From Bacteroidota bacterium (GTDB lineage: Bacteria; Bacteroidota; Bacteroidia; Flavobacteriales_D; Crocinitomicaceae), in NCBI GenBank assembly GCA_018825925.1, contig JAHKAT010000081.1, positions 1-8,773 on the forward strand: 8,773 nucleotides of DNA, given 5' to 3'. The notes beneath the pieces are model-generated. The model saw only the letters and a program-made list of their open reading frames with translations. It was not told the DNA's origin and did not search any database. Shown in pieces: positions 6,534 through 8,773 of this stretch. The position numbers and the translations under genes are program-made. Within the stretch, counting starts at the first letter, position 1. Each line of letters begins with the position of its first letter.

Positions 6534-7178
6534 ATGAGCGACGCTTTTCAAGAATTAAGAGATAATCATCATAATTTCGATAAAGGAAAGATGATTACTT
6601 ATTCTAAAAATACTCCTTGGGACTTGTTTCAAGAGTGGTATCAAGAAGCTTTTTCGAATAATATTAAGGAGCCTAACGCATTCTCACTGAGTACCGTGGC
6701 TTCAAATGGAGCCCCTTCGTCCAGAATTTTGTATTTAAAAGAATTTCTCGACAATAAATTTATTTTTTATACCAACTACGAATCGCAAAAAGGTCGACAA
6801 ATAGAAGGAAATCCAAGGGTTAGTTTATTGTTCTTTTGGCCTGAATTAGAGCGCCAAATTAGAATAGAGGGTTGGGCTAAAAAGGTAGATTTTGAAGTTT
6901 CTGAAGCTTATTTTAAGAGTCGACCTAGAGCTAGTCAAATTGGTGCTTGGGCAAGTCGCCAAAGTGAACTATTAGAAAACAGTCAAGATTTACTAGATAG
7001 AATAGCTCTTCTAGAGGCAAAATATCCAGACGATGTACCTTGTCCAAAAGACTGGGGTGGTTATTGCGTTGATGCCAACCTTATTGAGTTTTGGCAGGGT
7101 AGACCCTCAAGGTTACATGACCGTTTGGTCTTTTCTAAAGAAGAAAGTAATTGGTCTGTTTTTAGAAAGAATCCTTAA
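6534..7178 (+). CDS. pdxH: Pyridoxine/pyridoxamine 5'-phosphate oxidase
   Basis: This is the FMN-dependent cytoplasmic enzyme (EC 1.4.3.5) that oxidises pyridoxine 5'-phosphate or pyridoxamine 5'-phosphate to pyridoxal 5'-phosphate, the last step of de novo vitamin B6 synthesis and part of salvage. Its 214 residues are the usual length. Conserved blocks in order are PSSRILYLKEF (R64, K69) and TNYESQKGRQIEGNPRVSLLFFWPELERQIRIEG (80-113) of the FMN-binding split barrel. Next come Y126, R130 and S134 in YFKSRPRASQIGAWAS, equivalent to E. coli Y129, R133 and S137 that hold the substrate phosphate, then WGGY and EFWQGRPSRLHDR with R193 and H195, equivalent to E. coli R197 and H199. The C-terminus ends RKNP where many homologues end RLAP. 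All key residues are present, so activity is expected. The gene sits 6 bases after the DUF4494 gene and 2 bases before the M16 gene. Confidence 0.97.
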   Translation: MSDAFQELRDNHHNFDKGKMITYSKNTPWDLFQEWYQEAFSNNIKEPNAFSLSTVASNGAPSSRILYLKEFLDNKFIFYTNYESQKGRQIEGNPRVSLLFFWPELERQIRIEGWAKKVDFEVSEAYFKSRPRASQIGAWASRQSELLENSQDLLDRIALLEAKYPDDVPCPKDWGGYCVDANLIEFWQGRPSRLHDRLVFSKEESNWSVFRKNP

Positions 7179-7180
7179 AG

Positions 7181-8419
7181 ATGAGAGAGATTCTACCTTT
7201 GGTTCATACTTTTTCAAACGGTTTGCGTTTGGCTTATTTGCATTCTGATTCCATGGTAGCTCATTTGGGCGTTAGCGTTTTAGCCGGATCACGTTATGAA
7301 CATGAGGGAGAAGAAGGATTGGCACATTTTTTAGAACACTGTATTTTTAAAGGTACTACAAATAGGCGTGCATTTCACGTATTGTCTCGGCTTGATTCGG
7401 TTGGAGGGGAGCTAAACGCTTACACTTCGAAAGAGGAAATGGTTGTGTATGCCTCATTTGTGAAAAATCATTTTCAGCGTGCGGCCGAACTATTGGCGGA
7501 TATAGTTTTAAATAGCCATTTTCCTGAAAAAGAGATAGAAAAAGAAAAAGAGATTGTATTGGATGAGATCGATTCTTATTTAGACAGTCCGAGCGATAAA
7601 ATTTTTGACGATTTTGAGGCTTTATTGTTTGAAAATCATCCACTTGGAATAAATATTTTAGGCACACCAGAATCTGTTTCATCATTTACGAAAGAAGATT
7701 TACAGCGCTATTTAAAACGACGTTTTGTGAGTGGCAATATGGTGGTATCCTTTGTGGGTGATTTACCATTTGATAAAGTTTGTTCCTCCATTGAAAAATA
7801 TTTTCAAACTTGTTCAGTAGGAGAGACTCATGCTTTGGACAACCCTTTTCAGGAGCAATTGACCTTTTCTAAAGTTTCTAAAGAAGCGAACTATCAAGCG
7901 CATGCAGTATTGGGTGGTTATGCTCCAGGATATGACCACGTCGATAGAAAAGGAATCATGCTGCTTGCCAATATAATTGGTGGGCCGGCTTTAAATTCTA
8001 AATTGAATTTAAGTGTTCGTGAAAAATACGGCTATTCATATTCTATTGAAGCGAGTTATAATCCTTACAAAGAAACCGGGTTTTGGAATGTGTATTTTGG
8101 TACGGATCCCAAAAACCTGAAAAAAACGCTAAAGCTGGTTGAAAAAGAATTATTGTTGGCTTGCGATAAACCTTTAACGGAGAGCTATCTAAGAATGGCG
8201 AAAGAACAATATAAAGGACATTTGGCCCTCGGGCTAGAGTCCAATTCTGGATTAATGATGAGCCTTGGAAAAAGTATTTTGTTTTTTAATCAAATTGATA
8301 CCTTGAAAGATATTACTGATGCCATGCAACGAATCACTGCTATTGAACTTCAAGACATCGCCCAAAACTATTTTAATCCGAAGGGTATTTCAAAATTAAT
8401 ATTTGAAATAGAAGAGTAA
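7181..8419 (+). CDS. Cytoplasmic single-chain M16 zinc metallopeptidase
   Basis: A 412-residue M16B-type peptidase of the usual length for a bacterial homodimeric enzyme. There is no signal peptide: the N-terminus runs straight into the first strand (HTFSNGLRLAYL). The zinc motif is H49-F-L-E52-H53 in EGLAHFLEHCIFKGT, with the third ligand E129 in IVLDEIDSY, 76 residues after H53. The M16 C-terminal domain starts at about 170, and the Arg/Tyr pair R280/Y287 is present in VREKYGYSYSI. This chain therefore carries every residue that the exported pair in the same window divides between two chains. The closest-known roles for such proteins are general peptide or processing peptidases; a specific substrate is not inferable. 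The ATG at 7181 is 2 bases after the pdxH stop, so it is the third gene of that operon and probably translationally coupled. Confidence 0.93.
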   Translation: MREILPLVHTFSNGLRLAYLHSDSMVAHLGVSVLAGSRYEHEGEEGLAHFLEHCIFKGTTNRRAFHVLSRLDSVGGELNAYTSKEEMVVYASFVKNHFQRAAELLADIVLNSHFPEKEIEKEKEIVLDEIDSYLDSPSDKIFDDFEALLFENHPLGINILGTPESVSSFTKEDLQRYLKRRFVSGNMVVSFVGDLPFDKVCSSIEKYFQTCSVGETHALDNPFQEQLTFSKVSKEANYQAHAVLGGYAPGYDHVDRKGIMLLANIIGGPALNSKLNLSVREKYGYSYSIEASYNPYKETGFWNVYFGTDPKNLKKTLKLVEKELLLACDKPLTESYLRMAKEQYKGHLALGLESNSGLMMSLGKSILFFNQIDTLKDITDAMQRITAIELQDIAQNYFNPKGISKLIFEIEE

Positions 8420-8456
8420 TAGATTGTTTTCTAAGGAGTTAATTTTTTTTTTCTGA

Positions 8457-8487
8457 TTGCGTGCCAACTTTTTAAAAAATTTATTCG
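8457..8487 (+). promoter_or_regulatory. Weak promoter candidate before the last gene
   Basis: TTG at 8457-8459 is followed after 20 bases by TTTATTCG (8480-8487), which differs from TAnnTTTG at two positions. The spacing agrees with the Bacteroidota -33/-7 arrangement, and the box lies 30 bases before the ATG at 8518. A run of ten T at 8443-8452 lies just upstream without a convincing hairpin. Confidence 0.35.
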
Positions 8488-8517
8488 TCTTCACGTCATA
8501 ACACTAATTCACGTATT

Positions 8518-8773
8518 ATGAAAAAGATCAATATTTACCAATCTATTTTTTTTAGCTTTTTTCTGTATTGCTCAACTTGTTTTGGCCAATCGTATCAAAT
8601 TACGGACTTAATTGATACTACTTTTAACATGAACTGCGATTCAATTGTCAGTGCAGAAGTCTATTTTGGCGATGTAGGGCCCTCAAATGTTGAAATCAAC
8701 CTGGGTTTGATGGCTGATATTTATGTTCCCGGACCTGTTCAAATGAATGTTTATTGGGGAGATGGAACCAGTA
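8518..8773 (+). CDS. Exported protein with PKD-like motif, 3' end outside window
   Basis: My own translation from the ATG at 8518 gives 85 codons, open to the right edge. Residues 1-23 form a signal peptide (MKKINIYQS, then an FFFSFF-rich core and CFG before Q24), so the product is exported. The visible mature part is beta-rich and ends NVYWGDGTS (W80-G-D-G83). WGDG followed by T/S is the hallmark of PKD and related immunoglobulin-like domains in Bacteroidota surface proteins, many of which are long and carry a type IX secretion sorting domain at the C-terminus. Neither full length nor a sorting domain can be seen here. The family is otherwise unrecognised. Confidence 0.75.
   Translation, partial: MKKINIYQSIFFSFFLYCSTCFGQSYQITDLIDTTFNMNCDSIVSAEVYFGDVGPSNVEINLGLMADIYVPGPVQMNVYWGDGTS

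Noticed and set aside
7033..7248. Plus-strand frame bridging pdxH and the M16 gene
   Set aside because: It is out of frame with both conserved proteins, each of which is complete; not a frameshifted remnant.
7356..7685. Minus-strand open frame of 109 codons inside the cytoplasmic M16 gene
   Set aside because: It is antisense to the conserved peptidase domain and resembles no known family.
8420..8456. Possible intrinsic terminator after the M16 gene
   Set aside because: There is a run of ten T (8443-8452) but I could not find a stable stem directly before it.

Overview
The window looks like an ordinary chromosomal stretch of a low-GC Bacteroidota, probably of the order Flavobacteriales. The evidence is several Bacteroidota-typical families (DUF2911, DUF4199, DUF4494, and an M16 peptidase fused to a LolA-like domain), starts with A-rich leaders rather than Shine-Dalgarno sites, one exact TAnnTTTG promoter box, and signal peptides ending in Ala-Gln or Gly-Gln. 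A family-level assignment is not possible from this window alone. I see no tRNA, rRNA, CRISPR array, insertion sequence or phage gene.

Left arm, minus strand (1-4633), read from right to left. A divergent promoter region at about 4634-4785 leads into a two-gene operon of exported M16 metallopeptidase subunits. The first subunit keeps the zinc site HxxEH. The second has lost it and carries an added LolA-like C-terminal domain. A clear intrinsic terminator (1029-1060) ends this operon. It is followed by a small four-helix membrane protein (DUF4199) and an exported DUF2911 protein that runs off the left edge.

Right arm, plus strand (4786-8773). First comes an exported protein of unknown function made of ten regular units of about 35 residues. 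After an exact TAnnTTTG box comes a tight operon: a DUF4494 protein with an internally duplicated domain and a very acidic tail, pdxH (pyridoxamine 5'-phosphate oxidase), and a cytoplasmic single-chain M16 peptidase. The window ends in the first 85 codons of another exported protein that reaches a PKD-like WGDGTS motif.

The most informative pattern is that three M16 chains lie within about 7.5 kb and divide their catalytic features differently. The cytoplasmic chain has both the zinc site and the Arg/Tyr substrate-binding pair. In the exported pair, one chain has only the zinc site and the other has only the Arg/Tyr pair, so the two are predicted to form one obligate heterodimer. The best candidate for something undescribed is the ten-unit repeat protein at 4786-5862.
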